Shown here: piece by piece, positions 17,452-25,765 of the stretch
Layout: each line of letters opens with the position of its first letter
Numbering within the stretch: the first letter of the stretch is position 1
NCBI GenBank assembly: GCA_019638495.1
Contig: JAHBTQ010000010.1
Span: forward strand, 1-64,000
Direction: 5' to 3'
Length of the DNA stretch: 64,000 nucleotides
Origin: Taibaiella sp.
GTDB lineage: Bacteria > Bacteroidota > Bacteroidia > Chitinophagales > Chitinophagaceae
The notes under the pieces: model-generated
The model's input: only the letters and a program-made list of their open reading frames with translations
Told to the model about the DNA's origin: nothing
Databases searched by the model: none
Made by a program: the position numbers and the translations under genes

Positions 17452-17656
17452 TCCTTGCAGTTTGGGTGATTGCTGGGGCAATATTAAGCAGTAAAACTTT
17501 TGCTCGCCCGGCAGCAATGTGGAATTCATTGCCCGAAGGCCTCATTTGTCAATCTGATAAAACTAAAGAGATGTGATCAATCTAAGGCGAATGCTGTGCG
17601 GTTCATACAGTTACACCTTAACAAAATATTGTACTAAAAAACAACGTGTACGGTAT

Positions 17657-17664
17657 TATATTTG
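17657..17664 (+). promoter_or_regulatory. -7 promoter box of the response regulator
   Basis: TATATTTG, 16 bases before the ATG at 17681. Confidence 0.5.
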
Positions 17665-17680
17665 ATGGACAATTAACAAT

Positions 17681-18382
17681 ATGGAAAAGGAAAAAAACAA
17701 AATACTGTTGGTTGAAGATGACACCAACTTCGGAACGGTTCTGAAAAGCTACCTGGAGCTTAATGGCTTTGTAGTAGAACTGGCGCGCGATGGTATATTG
17801 GGTCTGGCAGCGTTCCGCAGGGAGCGTTTTGATATATGTCTTCTCGATGTGATGATGCCAAATATGGATGGTTTTACGCTGGCGGAGGAAATTCGCAATG
17901 TAGACCCGGATGTACCTCTGTTCTTCCTTTCTGCCAAGAGCATGAAGGACGATATCCTTACGGGCTACAAACTGGGCGCAGATGACTATATCACCAAGCC
18001 ATTTGACAGTGAGGTGCTGCTGCATAAGATAAAGGCGATTCTGAAGCGCAACCAGGAAATGCACGATAAGAACCATTCGCAGGTTGAGTTCCACATCGGC
18101 AGTTACCACTTCAACAGCAAGCTACGCACGCTGAAGCATGGCGACGAGTCGCACACACTGTCTCCTAAGGAGAACGAGCTGTTGCTGATGCTATGCGAAT
18201 ACAAAAACGACCTGTTGCCACGCGAAACGGCTCTGAAGCGCATATGGGGTAGCGATACCTATTTCAACGGCCGCAGCATGGACGTTTACATCGCTAAGCT
18301 GCGTAAGTACCTGAAGGACGACAGCGCAGTGGAAATTGTGAACATCCACGGTAATGGTTTCCGCCTGGTGGTGCCGGAGTAA
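17681..18382 (+). CDS. OmpR/PhoB-family response regulator
   Basis: A 233-residue two-domain regulator. The receiver domain (residues 7-122) shows VEDDTN, the phospho-acceptor D56 in CLLDVMMPNMDG and the lysine in DDYITKPFD. The winged-helix output domain (about residues 135-232) contains LSPKENELLLMLCEY, GRSMDVYIAKLRKYLK and the wing NIHGNGFRLVV. No histidine kinase gene adjoins it; the neighbours are a divergent porin gene and a convergent superoxide dismutase gene, so its partner must be encoded elsewhere. Control of the porin is possible but not shown. Confidence 0.9.
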   Translation: MEKEKNKILLVEDDTNFGTVLKSYLELNGFVVELARDGILGLAAFRRERFDICLLDVMMPNMDGFTLAEEIRNVDPDVPLFFLSAKSMKDDILTGYKLGADDYITKPFDSEVLLHKIKAILKRNQEMHDKNHSQVEFHIGSYHFNSKLRTLKHGDESHTLSPKENELLLMLCEYKNDLLPRETALKRIWGSDTYFNGRSMDVYIAKLRKYLKDDSAVEIVNIHGNGFRLVVPE

Positions 18383-18425
18383 ACACCCTCTGCCCCTCTA
18401 CGGGAGATGATATTAGATACTAAAG

Positions 18426-18455
18426 GGCGCAACGAGAGTTGTGCCTTTTTTTTTG
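18426..18455 (+). terminator. Terminator of the response regulator gene
   Basis: GGCGCAAC-GAGA-GTTGTGCC (one wobble) followed by a run of nine or more T. Confidence 0.85.
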
Positions 18456-18564
18456 CGCATACCGCTCCGGCGGGGCTTTGTGTGGTGGAGTTTGGTTGTT
18501 TCAATAGGCTTCACCCATCGCTGGTTTATGTCGCCCTTTCAGGGATTGCCGGCTGCTAAATAGT

Positions 18565-18600
18565 AAAAAGAGGTTGCAACAACCGTTGCAACCTCTTTTT
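18565..18600. terminator. Bidirectional terminator
   Basis: A perfect 16-base stem (AAAAAGAGGTTGCAAC against its complement) with loop AACC. It has A-run and T-run ends in both directions, between the convergent regulator and superoxide dismutase genes. Confidence 0.85.
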
Positions 18601-18651
18601 ACCTTTCACAGCAGAAGGGAGCTGCCAACTGCTGCTGCAAGCTGCCCCTCA

Positions 18652-19254
18652 CTAAAGAGCCGCTTCGTAGCGCCTGCCTACTTCTTCCCAGTTTATTACG
18701 TTCCAGATAGCGCTCAGGTAGTCCGGGCGTTTGTTCTGGTATTTCAGGTAGTATGCATGTTCCCATACGTCTATGCCCAGGATGGGTGTGCCCTTTGTTT
18801 CGGCTATATCCATCAGCGGGTTGTCCTGGTTAGGAGTAGAGCTCACGGCCAGTGTGCCATTGCTCACGCTGAGCCATGCCCAGCCGCTTCCGAAGCGAGT
18901 AGCTCCTGCTGTGTTCATTTTCTCTTTCAATCCATCAAGAGAGCCAAACGTAGAGTTAATCGCATCTGCCAGCTTGCCCGATGGCGCACCGCCGCCCGGG
19001 CCCAGGATAGTCCAGAACAGTGAGTGGTTGAAGTGGCCGCCGCCATTGTTGCGTACTGCCATTGGGTAAGAAGAGATGTTTGCCATAAGCTCTTCCAGTG
19101 ATTTGTTTTCACCATCAGTACCCGCCAGTGCCTTGTTCAGATTGTCTACATATGCCTGGTGATGCTTGCCATGGTGTATCTGCATGGTCTGTGCGTCAAT
19201 ATGTGGTTCCAATGCGTCGTAGCCGTAGGGCAGAGCGGGAAGTGTGTGTGCCAT
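18652..19254 (-). CDS. Iron/manganese superoxide dismutase
   Basis: A 200-residue enzyme that dismutates superoxide. Metal ligands are visible in order: H in [13 protein letters not shown] in GHFNHSLFW, then D and H in [10 protein letters not shown]. The GGGAPSG segment and [17 protein letters not shown] fit Fe/Mn-SOD; Fe and Mn forms cannot be told apart by eye. No signal peptide is present, so it is cytoplasmic. [11 protein letters not shown] is the standard N-terminus, so 19254 is the start and not the ORF's earlier ATG. A TAACTTTG box lies 21 bases upstream. Confidence 0.93.
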   Translation of the reverse strand: MAHTLPALPYGYDALEPHIDAQTMQIHHGKHHQAYVDNLNKALAGTDGENKSLEELMANISSYPMAVRNNGGGHFNHSLFWTILGPGGGAPSGKLADAINSTFGSLDGLKEKMNTAGATRFGSGWAWLSVSNGTLAVSSTPNQDNPLMDIAETKGTPILGIDVWEHAYYLKYQNKRPDYLSAIWNVINWEEVGRRYEAAL

Positions 19255-19275
19255 AGTTTTTCGTTTTATTTTTCT

Positions 19276-19283
19276 CAAAGTTA
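19276..19283 (-). promoter_or_regulatory. -7 promoter box of the superoxide dismutase gene
   Basis: Minus-strand TAACTTTG, 21 bases upstream of the ATG at 19254. Confidence 0.5.
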
Positions 19284-19505
19284 CGCCAAGCAGAACGGAA
19301 TAGGGTTGTAGTTTGTGATAATAAATTTGCATGGAAGTATAGAGAATTGTTTGCCGCAAGGTTTTATGTTGTGTTAATCAAAGGCTTACCTGTGCCGGCA
19401 TGATAATAACCGACTTTACACCGCCGTTTACCGAAGGATATTTTTGCCGCATTGAGGCAGTTCCTACTTTTACAGTAAATTGAAATCATCAAAACACCAT
19501 TACTT

Positions 19506-20294
19506 ATGCTTAATCACGAAATAGACTATCAGATCTTCGGCGAGGAGATGCAATATGTGGAAGTGGAACTGGATCCACAGGAGACCGCCATTGCTGAAGC
19601 AGGGAGCTTCATGATGATGGAAGAGGGAATCAGCATGGAAACCATTTTTGGCGATGGCAGCCAGCAGCAAAGCAGTATTATGGGCAAGCTGTTTTCGGCA
19701 GGCAAACGCCTGCTGGTGGGTGAGAGCCTTTTTATGACAGCTTACACCAATGTGGGTGTAGGTAAGAAGCGCGTGTCATTTGCCTCTCCTTATCCGGGTA
19801 AGATCATTCCGCTGGACCTGGCGCGTTTGGGTGGCAGGGTTATTTGCCAGAAGGACGCCTTCCTTTGTGCAGCAAAGGGTGTATCAGTGGGTATAGAATT
19901 CCAGAAGCGACTGGGTACAGGCCTGTTTGGAGGTGAGGGCTTTATTATGGAAAAGCTGGAGGGTGATGGTATGGCCTTCGTGCATGCCGGCGGTCATGTG
20001 CTGGAAAGACACCTTGTGCCCGGCGAAATGCTGAAGGTGGACACAGGATGTATCGTTGGCTTTACGGGCAACGTACACTACGACATACAGTTCGTAGGGG
20101 GAATTAAAAATACACTGTTTGGTGGTGAAGGCGTGTTCTTCGCAACGCTTCGTGGACCGGGCACAGTGTGGATACAAACATTGCCTATCAGCCGCCTTGC
20201 CGGTCGCATCCTGCAATACGGGACTGGCAAGCGCAAGGAAGAGGGTAGTATACTCGGTGGCCTCGGCAACTTGCTCGATGGGGACGGGTATTAA
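19506..20294 (+). CDS. AIM24/TIGR00266-family protein
   Basis: A 262-residue beta-rich protein of the AIM24 (TIGR00266) family. Seen: the [24 protein letters not shown] start, [64 protein letters not shown], and the tail [16 protein letters not shown]. The duplicated strands form a trypsin-inhibitor-like or cupin-like barrel in solved relatives. The function in bacteria is unknown; the yeast homologue acts in mitochondrial inner-membrane organisation. It is a single gene, ending at a strong terminator shared with ilvE. Confidence 0.9.
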   Translation: MLNHEIDYQIFGEEMQYVEVELDPQETAIAEAGSFMMMEEGISMETIFGDGSQQQSSIMGKLFSAGKRLLVGESLFMTAYTNVGVGKKRVSFASPYPGKIIPLDLARLGGRVICQKDAFLCAAKGVSVGIEFQKRLGTGLFGGEGFIMEKLEGDGMAFVHAGGHVLERHLVPGEMLKVDTGCIVGFTGNVHYDIQFVGGIKNTLFGGEGVFFATLRGPGTVWIQTLPISRLAGRILQYGTGKRKEEGSILGGLGNLLDGDGY

Positions 20295-20315
20295 TAGAGA
20301 TAAGTACTAAAAATG

Positions 20316-20345
20316 GAAATGGACGGGTTTTCGCCCGTCCATTTC
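20316..20345. terminator. Bidirectional terminator
   Basis: A perfect 12-base stem (GAAATGGACGGG against CCCGTCCATTTC) with loop TTTTCG. It lies between the convergent AIM24 and ilvE genes. Confidence 0.8.
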
Positions 20346-20365
20346 TTATTGGTCAAAAAATATCG

Positions 20366-21436
20366 TTACGCCCTCACTATCCAGCCGTGCGTATCTTCCT
20401 TGCGGCCGTAACGGATATCTGCAAGTTCCTTTTTCAGGAAGTTTGCTGTTTCCCATGTTTCCAGTGCCGGAAGTTCCATTGTCTCGTCGTGATAAGTGAG
20501 CGCCCTTATCGGAGCAATAGAAGCCGCGGTACCTGTTCCAAATGCTTCTTTCAATTCGCCGGCGCGGTAAGCTGCCTGAATCTCATCTATAGACAGGCGG
20601 CGCTCCTCTACTGTTACGCCCTTCTCGCGTAGCAGTGTTATTACACTGTCACGTGTCACACCGGCAAGGATGGTGCCTTGTGACAGGTCAGGAGTTATTA
20701 CCTTATCGCCAAGCTTAAAGAATACGTTCATGGTGCCTATCTCCTGTACATACTTATGCTCAAAGCCGTCTGTCCACAGTATCTGGTCATAGCCCATAGC
20801 CTTTATCTGTGCAGTAGGGTACATGCTCATGCCATAGTTGCCTGCAGCCTTGGTATAGCCTATGCCACCCGGGAAAGCGCGAACATACTGGTCCTGTACG
20901 TATATAGATACCGGCTTGCTGTAGTATGGTCCTGCCGGGCTGGTAATAATGATGAACATGAATTTCTCCGCCGGGCGCACGCCTATAAACTCATCAACGG
21001 CAAACAAGAATGGTCTGATATACAGGGAAGTGTCTTCAGAGGTTGGTATCCATGCCTTGTCCAGGTTCACCAGTTGGCGAATGCCATCTACGAAGATATC
21101 TTCGGGTACATAGGGCAGTGCCATACGCTCCGCCGACTTGTTCATTCGCTTCCAGTTGTCCTGTGGGCGAAAGATGATCGGGTTACCCTGGGGGTCTTTG
21201 TATGCTTTGATGCCTTCAAATATCGCCTGGCCATAGTGCATGAACGTCGTTGCCGGACTAAGGGACAGGTTGCTGAAAGGCATTATTTCCGGTTGTTTCC
21301 ACTCACCGTCTTCGTAATGCGCCACCAGCATATGGTCTGAGTAGATTTTGCCAAACTGTATGTTGGCTGGGTCTACCTCGCCTATCCGGCTGTGTGCAAT
21401 TTTTGTAACGGGGAACTGTGATGTGGAAACACTCAT
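20366..21436 (-). CDS. ilvE: Branched-chain amino acid aminotransferase
   Basis: A 356-residue class IV PLP-dependent transaminase interconverting Leu, Ile and Val with their 2-oxo acids. The PLP lysine is K196 in GIGYTKAAGNYG. Other family marks are HYGQAIFEGIKAYK (residues 67-80), YIRPFLFA and the phosphate-binding GTGTAASIAPI. The length fits the eukaryote-like, Bacteroidota IlvE of about 355 residues. It is a monocistronic minus-strand gene; the 187-base gap to the next, divergent gene shows no clear -7 box. Confidence 0.94.
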   Translation of the reverse strand: MSVSTSQFPVTKIAHSRIGEVDPANIQFGKIYSDHMLVAHYEDGEWKQPEIMPFSNLSLSPATTFMHYGQAIFEGIKAYKDPQGNPIIFRPQDNWKRMNKSAERMALPYVPEDIFVDGIRQLVNLDKAWIPTSEDTSLYIRPFLFAVDEFIGVRPAEKFMFIIITSPAGPYYSKPVSIYVQDQYVRAFPGGIGYTKAAGNYGMSMYPTAQIKAMGYDQILWTDGFEHKYVQEIGTMNVFFKLGDKVITPDLSQGTILAGVTRDSVITLLREKGVTVEERRLSIDEIQAAYRAGELKEAFGTGTAASIAPIRALTYHDETMELPALETWETANFLKKELADIRYGRKEDTHGWIVRA

Positions 21437-21623
21437 GATTTAAAATTTAATAGAAATTGATAATGTTACTACTTCCTTATTTTTGCGCAAAGAAACGATT
21501 TTTTCAGGGATTACCCCCCATAGAAACGTGTCATACGACGGCAATATTGCCCGGATGGGTACATTACTGACGGTCTAAATAACCTACTCTGTTTTCTTAA
21601 AAGGATAATAATTAGCACATTGT

Positions 21624-22079
21624 ATGAATGTTATAAATACTGATATTGTATATTCATCTTGCGATGTGTTCTGGAATGAATTGCCGGAGCAAATGGCTGG
21701 TCTGAAGCCGGCAAAGGTTTTAGTAATTGGTACAACTGAGGATGCCGAACCTCGCGTTCGGCGTATGTTGGACGCCTGCAAACTTGCTCCAGAAGAGTAC
21801 AACCTGGTTTTTCTTGGTCCGGATGAGCATGTGTCCTGGCATAAACTTAAGGCATTCTTTCAGCCGGCAGTCGTTTTTTTAATAGGTGTATTGCCGTCTC
21901 AGCTCGGTGTTTCGTCACTTTTCAGACTGCACGACATCAATCGATATGACGAGTTGGTGTTGCTACCCACCCGTTCAATTGCCTACCTTGATCAGCATGA
22001 GAGCGAAAAGAAGCATTTGTGGTCCAATTCTATGAAACCACTGCTTTTGGACCGAAGCTTTCCGAAGTACTTTTCTTAA
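21624..22079 (+). CDS. Conserved-looking cytoplasmic protein of unknown function
   Basis: A 151-residue soluble protein with no signal peptide or membrane helix. An alpha/beta pattern is visible: AKVLVIGTTEDAEPRVRRMLDACKL, then YNLVFLGPDEHVSWHKLKAFFQPAVVFLIG, then a leucine-rich DELVLLPTRS and a basic/tryptophan tail KKHLWSNSMKPLLLDRSFPKYF. The last part resembles a short peptide-recognition tail. I do not recognise the family. It precedes oxyR on the same strand by 85 bases, but oxyR has its own strong promoter. Confidence 0.65.
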   Translation: MNVINTDIVYSSCDVFWNELPEQMAGLKPAKVLVIGTTEDAEPRVRRMLDACKLAPEEYNLVFLGPDEHVSWHKLKAFFQPAVVFLIGVLPSQLGVSSLFRLHDINRYDELVLLPTRSIAYLDQHESEKKHLWSNSMKPLLLDRSFPKYFS

Positions 22080-22114
22080 TGAGGATTTAAAATACCTTCT
22101 TGTGGCTTATAGAT

Positions 22115-22146
22115 TTTGACTATATCATGCTAAATTAGTATGTTTG
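22115..22146 (+). promoter_or_regulatory. Full Bacteroidota promoter of oxyR
   Basis: A -33 TTTG (22115-22118), a 20-base spacer and a -7 TATGTTTG (22139-22146) match the phylum's consensus well. The ATG at 22165 follows after 18 bases. The box overlaps a possible TTG start at 22144, which rules that start out. Confidence 0.7.
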
Positions 22147-22164
22147 TCTGATAATCCATTTGTC

Positions 22165-23121
22165 ATGACCATAACTCAACTAGAATACGTAGTAGCCGTA
22201 GCGACTTACAAAAGTTTTGTAGCCGCAGCCGAAAAATGTTTTGTGACTCAGCCCACGCTGAGTATGCAGATCCAGAAGCTGGAAGATGAATTGGGCGTAA
22301 AGATTTTTGACCGCAATAAGCACCCGATTGCCGTTACGGATATGGGGGCCATTATTGTAGAGCAGGCCCAGATAGCACTGGCGGAGGCAGAAAGGATTCA
22401 TGAATTGATTCAGAAACAGCAGAAACTGCTTTCGGGCACATTCAGGTTTGCGGCTATACCCACGGTGGCGCCAAACATATTGCCGGCACTATTGGAAAAC
22501 TACTCAAAAGCTTTCCCGGGAATCAAGCTGGAGGTGCGCGAGATGGAGACCAACCAGATAATAGTTGCGCTGCGCAATAACGAAATAGACGCCGCATTGC
22601 TAAGTACTCCACTAGAGGAAAACGGTATCAAAGAATATCCACTTTTTTACGAGCCTTTCGTAGGCTATTTCAGTGAAGGTGAGCCGGCTCTGAAAAAGCG
22701 AATGATTACGCCGGACGATATTTCTCTCGACAGGATATGGTTGCTGAACGAGGGCCATTGTATGCGCAACCAGATCATAAATCTCTGCAGCGATCACATA
22801 CAGAAACTGCAGGCCGAGCGCCCATACAGATACGAGTCCAGTAATGTAGAGACACTACGCAGAATGGTAGAGAAAAATGGAGGTATGGCCGTGCTGCCTG
22901 AACTGGCTACATTGGAGTTTAACGAAGATCAGATAGAGCACATACGCTACTTCGACGGGCAGGAGCCTGTGCGCGAGATTAGCCTCGTAACCAGTAGCTA
23001 TTTCGTGAAGGATACAGTGTTGCAGAGCCTGATGGACGAAATACTAAAGCTTGTGCCTGAGAAGATGCGAGTGCAGAAGAAGAACAGGAAAGTGTTGCGT
23101 ATACAGAGCGCTAAATTGTAG
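22165..23121 (+). CDS. oxyR: OxyR-type peroxide-sensing LysR regulator
   Basis: A 318-residue LysR regulator. The helix-turn-helix is MTITQLEYVVAVATYKSFVAAAEKCFVTQ... (residues 1-60), and the effector domain starts near residue 90. With the ATG at 22165 the redox cysteines fall at C199 and C208 in EGHCMRNQIINLC, the same numbers and 9-residue spacing as E. coli OxyR; peroxide oxidises them to a disulfide and switches the regulator on. A highly basic C-tail (KMRVQKKNRKVLR) follows. No catalase or peroxidase gene adjoins it; superoxide dismutase lies 3 kb away. Confidence 0.92.
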   Translation: MTITQLEYVVAVATYKSFVAAAEKCFVTQPTLSMQIQKLEDELGVKIFDRNKHPIAVTDMGAIIVEQAQIALAEAERIHELIQKQQKLLSGTFRFAAIPTVAPNILPALLENYSKAFPGIKLEVREMETNQIIVALRNNEIDAALLSTPLEENGIKEYPLFYEPFVGYFSEGEPALKKRMITPDDISLDRIWLLNEGHCMRNQIINLCSDHIQKLQAERPYRYESSNVETLRRMVEKNGGMAVLPELATLEFNEDQIEHIRYFDGQEPVREISLVTSSYFVKDTVLQSLMDEILKLVPEKMRVQKKNRKVLRIQSAKL

Positions 23122-23165
23122 TCCGGAATTTTTACTGTTAATGTTCTGTTGCATCGGAGCGATGA

Positions 23166-23193
23166 TGGTGGCAAATATGTAAATTTGCCACCA
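23166..23193 (+). terminator. Hairpin between oxyR and the L,D-transpeptidase gene
   Basis: A perfect 11-base stem (TGGTGGCAAAT against ATTTGCCACCA) with loop ATGTAA. There is little T-run, so termination is uncertain. Confidence 0.5.
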
Positions 23194-23212
23194 TTAAGAT
23201 GAAACTGTGAAA

Positions 23213-24061
23213 ATGAAAGTGAGGCACTACAACAAATTACTGCTATGCCTGTCGGTGTATATAATGCTGACGGTTTCCTACAAGATAGTAAAGGCCAATG
23301 AGGTGAACGCGGTGAACGAAGCCACGCGCGTTGATTCGTATATTTCTTCATTGTACAAGAAGATAGATTTCGGAAACGCCACGCGTCTTTCGTTTGATGT
23401 TTTCAGTAAGGCCATGCGCGGATACATAAACCTGAAAAATGCGGGTAAACTGAACGGAGCAAAAGAAATTATTTCCATTTGCGACTTCAACCAGCCCTCC
23501 GTAGTGGAGCGTTTGTGGGTCATAGACCTGGTGGCTAAGAAGGTGCTTTTCAATACATATGTAGCACATGGGGCAGCTACCGGTGAGGATTGTGCAGTGC
23601 AGTTTTCTAATGTTCAGAATTCGCACAAGTCGAGCCTGGGATTTTATGTGACGTTGCAATCATATCAGGGCGACCATGGCACATCCCTTCGTTTACAGGG
23701 CGTTGACCAGGGGTTCAACGACGCTGCGCTGAAACGCGACATAGTAGTGCACGGTGCAGACTATGTCAGCGACGATTTCATTTGCAGTAATCAGCGCCTT
23801 GGTAGGAGCTGGGGATGCCCTGCCGTTCCTGTTTGCTATGCAGAGCCGATTGTGAATACGATCAAAGACGGTACTTGTCTTTTCATATACTACCCTGATA
23901 CAAAATATCTCGCATCCGCCTACTGGATGAATAAGAAGATTGCGTCATTGCCCGACTACAATGTGGTGGATGACATGCTGCCTTACGAGATCAATCGTCC
24001 GCCGTTTAAGGCTATACGTTATGCACCTGCACCTATAGACAGCATGAGGGGGCAGATGTAG
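23213..24061 (+). CDS. Murein L,D-transpeptidase (YkuD-type catalytic domain)
   Basis: A 282-residue exported protein with an N-terminal hydrophobic signal/anchor (residues 6-26). The catalytic part shows YVAHGAATGED and the active-site pair H180-G181 in IVVHGADYV, then C202 in GRSWGCPAVP, the HXX..SxGC motif of L,D-transpeptidases that crosslink peptidoglycan 3-3 or attach lipoproteins. It belongs to the 'murein L,D-transpeptidase catalytic domain family' typical of Bacteroidota. The start at 23213 follows an in-frame GTG at 23207 that I consider less likely. It converges with abiEii 22 bases on. Confidence 0.9.
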   Translation: MKVRHYNKLLLCLSVYIMLTVSYKIVKANEVNAVNEATRVDSYISSLYKKIDFGNATRLSFDVFSKAMRGYINLKNAGKLNGAKEIISICDFNQPSVVERLWVIDLVAKKVLFNTYVAHGAATGEDCAVQFSNVQNSHKSSLGFYVTLQSYQGDHGTSLRLQGVDQGFNDAALKRDIVVHGADYVSDDFICSNQRLGRSWGCPAVPVCYAEPIVNTIKDGTCLFIYYPDTKYLASAYWMNKKIASLPDYNVVDDMLPYEINRPPFKAIRYAPAPIDSMRGQM

Positions 24062-24083
24062 TCTCTTGTTCTGGTTTGCGGAC

Positions 24084-24707
24084 TTATTTAAGGTAGTGTC
24101 TGACCTTGTTTTGTATTGTTTTTTTTATGGATGCCCACGTCTGACCTTTGAGGCTTACAGGGTCTTCGCTGCCTTCTGCTTCGTCAAAGTACGTTAGCGC
24201 CTGGGGAATGGATATAAGCAGTTGCTGACTGGGGTATTTTTGTTTGTAACAGTCGATTAATGTTTCGATAGAAAAGTGTTCAAGCAATTCGGCAATGTCC
24301 CAAAAGTCCTTTTTTACCGCACGTTTCAGTATTGCTGCAATTTTCATTGCTGCGATGTCTTTTTTGCCTGATATCCTGATACCATCATAAACGGCTGTCG
24401 CTTCAATAGTTGGGTGATGATGAAACCGGACAAAATCTACCTTGACGTTACGTATGAATCCGAATATTCCTACAGTGCTTGGTCTGCTGTAGTTAAAATC
24501 TGGGAACGCTTTTTCCAGCGCGGGAAGAAGTGTTTCTGCCTGAAAGTCCGTTGTAGAAAACAAGTCGAGATCTACCGATAACCGGTGGCCGTAGTATAAA
24601 GCTAAGGCCGTACCCCCAACGAGGTTAAAATGCTCAAGTTCTGTTAATGACATCAAGTCTTTTAGTAGCTCCAGTGTCCCGGGTTCAACTGTGCCGTATT
24701 GTAACAT
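24084..24707 (-). CDS. AbiEii-type nucleotidyltransferase toxin
   Basis: A 207-residue protein of the AbiEii/AbiGii toxin family, a nucleotidyltransferase fold. Seen: VGGTALALYYGHRLSVDLDLFS, with the GG-T at 31-33 and two aspartates D46 and D48 as metal ligands; KDIAAMKIAAILKRAVKKDFWDIAELL, the family's second conserved block. Relatives are type IV toxins or tRNA-modifying toxins, abortive-infection parts that protect against phage. Its start overlaps the preceding DUF6922-like gene by 46 bases, so the pair is translated together and the upstream gene is the likely antitoxin. Confidence 0.88.
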   Translation of the reverse strand: MLQYGTVEPGTLELLKDLMSLTELEHFNLVGGTALALYYGHRLSVDLDLFSTTDFQAETLLPALEKAFPDFNYSRPSTVGIFGFIRNVKVDFVRFHHHPTIEATAVYDGIRISGKKDIAAMKIAAILKRAVKKDFWDIAELLEHFSIETLIDCYKQKYPSQQLLISIPQALTYFDEAEGSEDPVSLKGQTWASIKKTIQNKVRHYLK

Positions 24708-24964
24708 CTATAATCGGTTAATTCGTTATCCAATACTGCGCAGGCCAGGTAGATGGTTTGCAGTGAAAGCCATTTGGCATTAGTCAATACTTCCCTTATT
24801 TTTTCGTCTCCGTAATATCTCCTGCATGCTCTGATGTCTGGCACATCACCACGTTCGAAAACACGTTCGATGACAAAGGAAGACTTTTTATCGAAGTCGA
24901 GTTCGTCAAAATTTACATCCCAGAAAATACGTCTGTTAAAGAGCGGCTTTTGATTGTCCGGCAT
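24662..24964 (-). CDS. DUF6922-like putative antitoxin of AbiEii
   Basis: A 100-residue protein: NRRIFWDVNFDELDFDKKSSFVIERVFERGD near the start and RRYYGDEKIREVLTNAKWLS after it, then LACAVL..N and a C-terminal tail NTAQLNPGHWSY. The 'FWDvnfdelDfdk' plus 'ViERVfErG' pattern is that of DUF6922, which often precedes AbiEii genes. No helix-turn-helix is obvious, though a small DNA-binding domain would be expected of an antitoxin. The start at 24964 is the first ATG giving a compact protein; the earlier in-frame ATG at 24997 is possible. Overlap with abiEii suggests translational coupling. Confidence 0.75.
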   Translation of the reverse strand: MPDNQKPLFNRRIFWDVNFDELDFDKKSSFVIERVFERGDVPDIRACRRYYGDEKIREVLTNAKWLSLQTIYLACAVLDNELTDYRCYNTAQLNPGHWSY

Positions 24965-25001
24965 GTTTAAAGTTAAGGCTTTTTGGCGCTGTAACACATA
25001 A

Positions 25002-25643
25002 TCATCCTTTCACAAAAGGATTGTGTCTTTTTTCTTCTCCTATTGTCGTCGGGTCTCCGTGGCCGGATAGAACAGTTGTATTGTCAGGTAGTGCATATAA
25101 TTGCGTGCTAATGGAGTTGATAAGCGTGTCAAAGTCTCCACCCGGTAGATCTGTGCGGCCAATGCTACCATTAAACAACACGTCGCCGGCGATAACCCAG
25201 TTGCCTGCGGCATGGTAGAAGGAAATGCTTCCGGGCGAGTGGCCGGGCGTCAGCAGCACTTTCAGCTCGTCCTCGCCAAGTGTAAGGGCTTTGTCGTGCG
25301 GCGTGTAGGCATCGGCTATCGGAACGTTTCCAAAATCAAAGCCAAACATCGCAGCGGTGTCCTTTCCGCGGTCCAGCACTGGTTGCTCCAGGGCATGTAT
25401 CTGAAACGGTATATTGTATTTCTCCTTAAGTGCCTGAACACCAAAGATATGGTCCAGATGGGCGTGGGTATTGATGATAGCCTTTGGGGTAAGCTGTTTT
25501 TGCTCCAGAAATGAAATAAATTCTTCTAACTCACGTTCTTCATACATGCCGGGGTCTACTATCCAGCATTCATTTTTGTGGTTGCTGATGACGTATGTAT
25601 TTTCCTGGAAGGCATTAAAAGTGAAAAAATGGACATTTAACAT
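25002..25643 (-). CDS. MBL-fold metallo-hydrolase (glyoxalase II-like)
   Basis: A 213-residue metallo-beta-lactamase-fold hydrolase. The metal motif is H60-A-H62-L-D64-H65 in INTHAHLDHIFG; further ligands appear in LLTPGHSPGS, the aspartate in VIAGDVLF and the histidine in VLSGHGDPTT. This is the compact glyoxalase II-like/persulfide-dioxygenase-like group with no recognition domain for glutathione. Substrate unknown; thioester or sulfur hydrolysis is likely. The start at 25643 fits the N-terminal 'VxxFtFNafqENtYV' strand, and an upstream TACATTTG box supports it. Confidence 0.88.
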   Translation of the reverse strand: MLNVHFFTFNAFQENTYVISNHKNECWIVDPGMYEERELEEFISFLEQKQLTPKAIINTHAHLDHIFGVQALKEKYNIPFQIHALEQPVLDRGKDTAAMFGFDFGNVPIADAYTPHDKALTLGEDELKVLLTPGHSPGSISFYHAAGNWVIAGDVLFNGSIGRTDLPGGDFDTLINSISTQLYALPDNTTVLSGHGDPTTIGEEKRHNPFVKG

Positions 25644-25676
25644 ATCGAAACAAGGTGATTTGTGTAATTTGTACTG

Positions 25677-25684
25677 CAAATGTA
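25677..25684 (-). promoter_or_regulatory. -7 promoter box of the MBL-fold hydrolase gene
   Basis: Minus-strand TACATTTG, 33 bases upstream of the ATG at 25643. Confidence 0.45.
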
Positions 25685-25765
25685 GTGAATACAAAACCCG
25701 CGGCATCGCAATATACATCGGTGCCGAATGGGTAACCGACCTTATCAGATTAAAGAGCATACCGA

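Noticed and set aside
17681-18382. A complete two-component system around the response regulator.
   Set aside because: No histidine kinase gene is adjacent on either strand.
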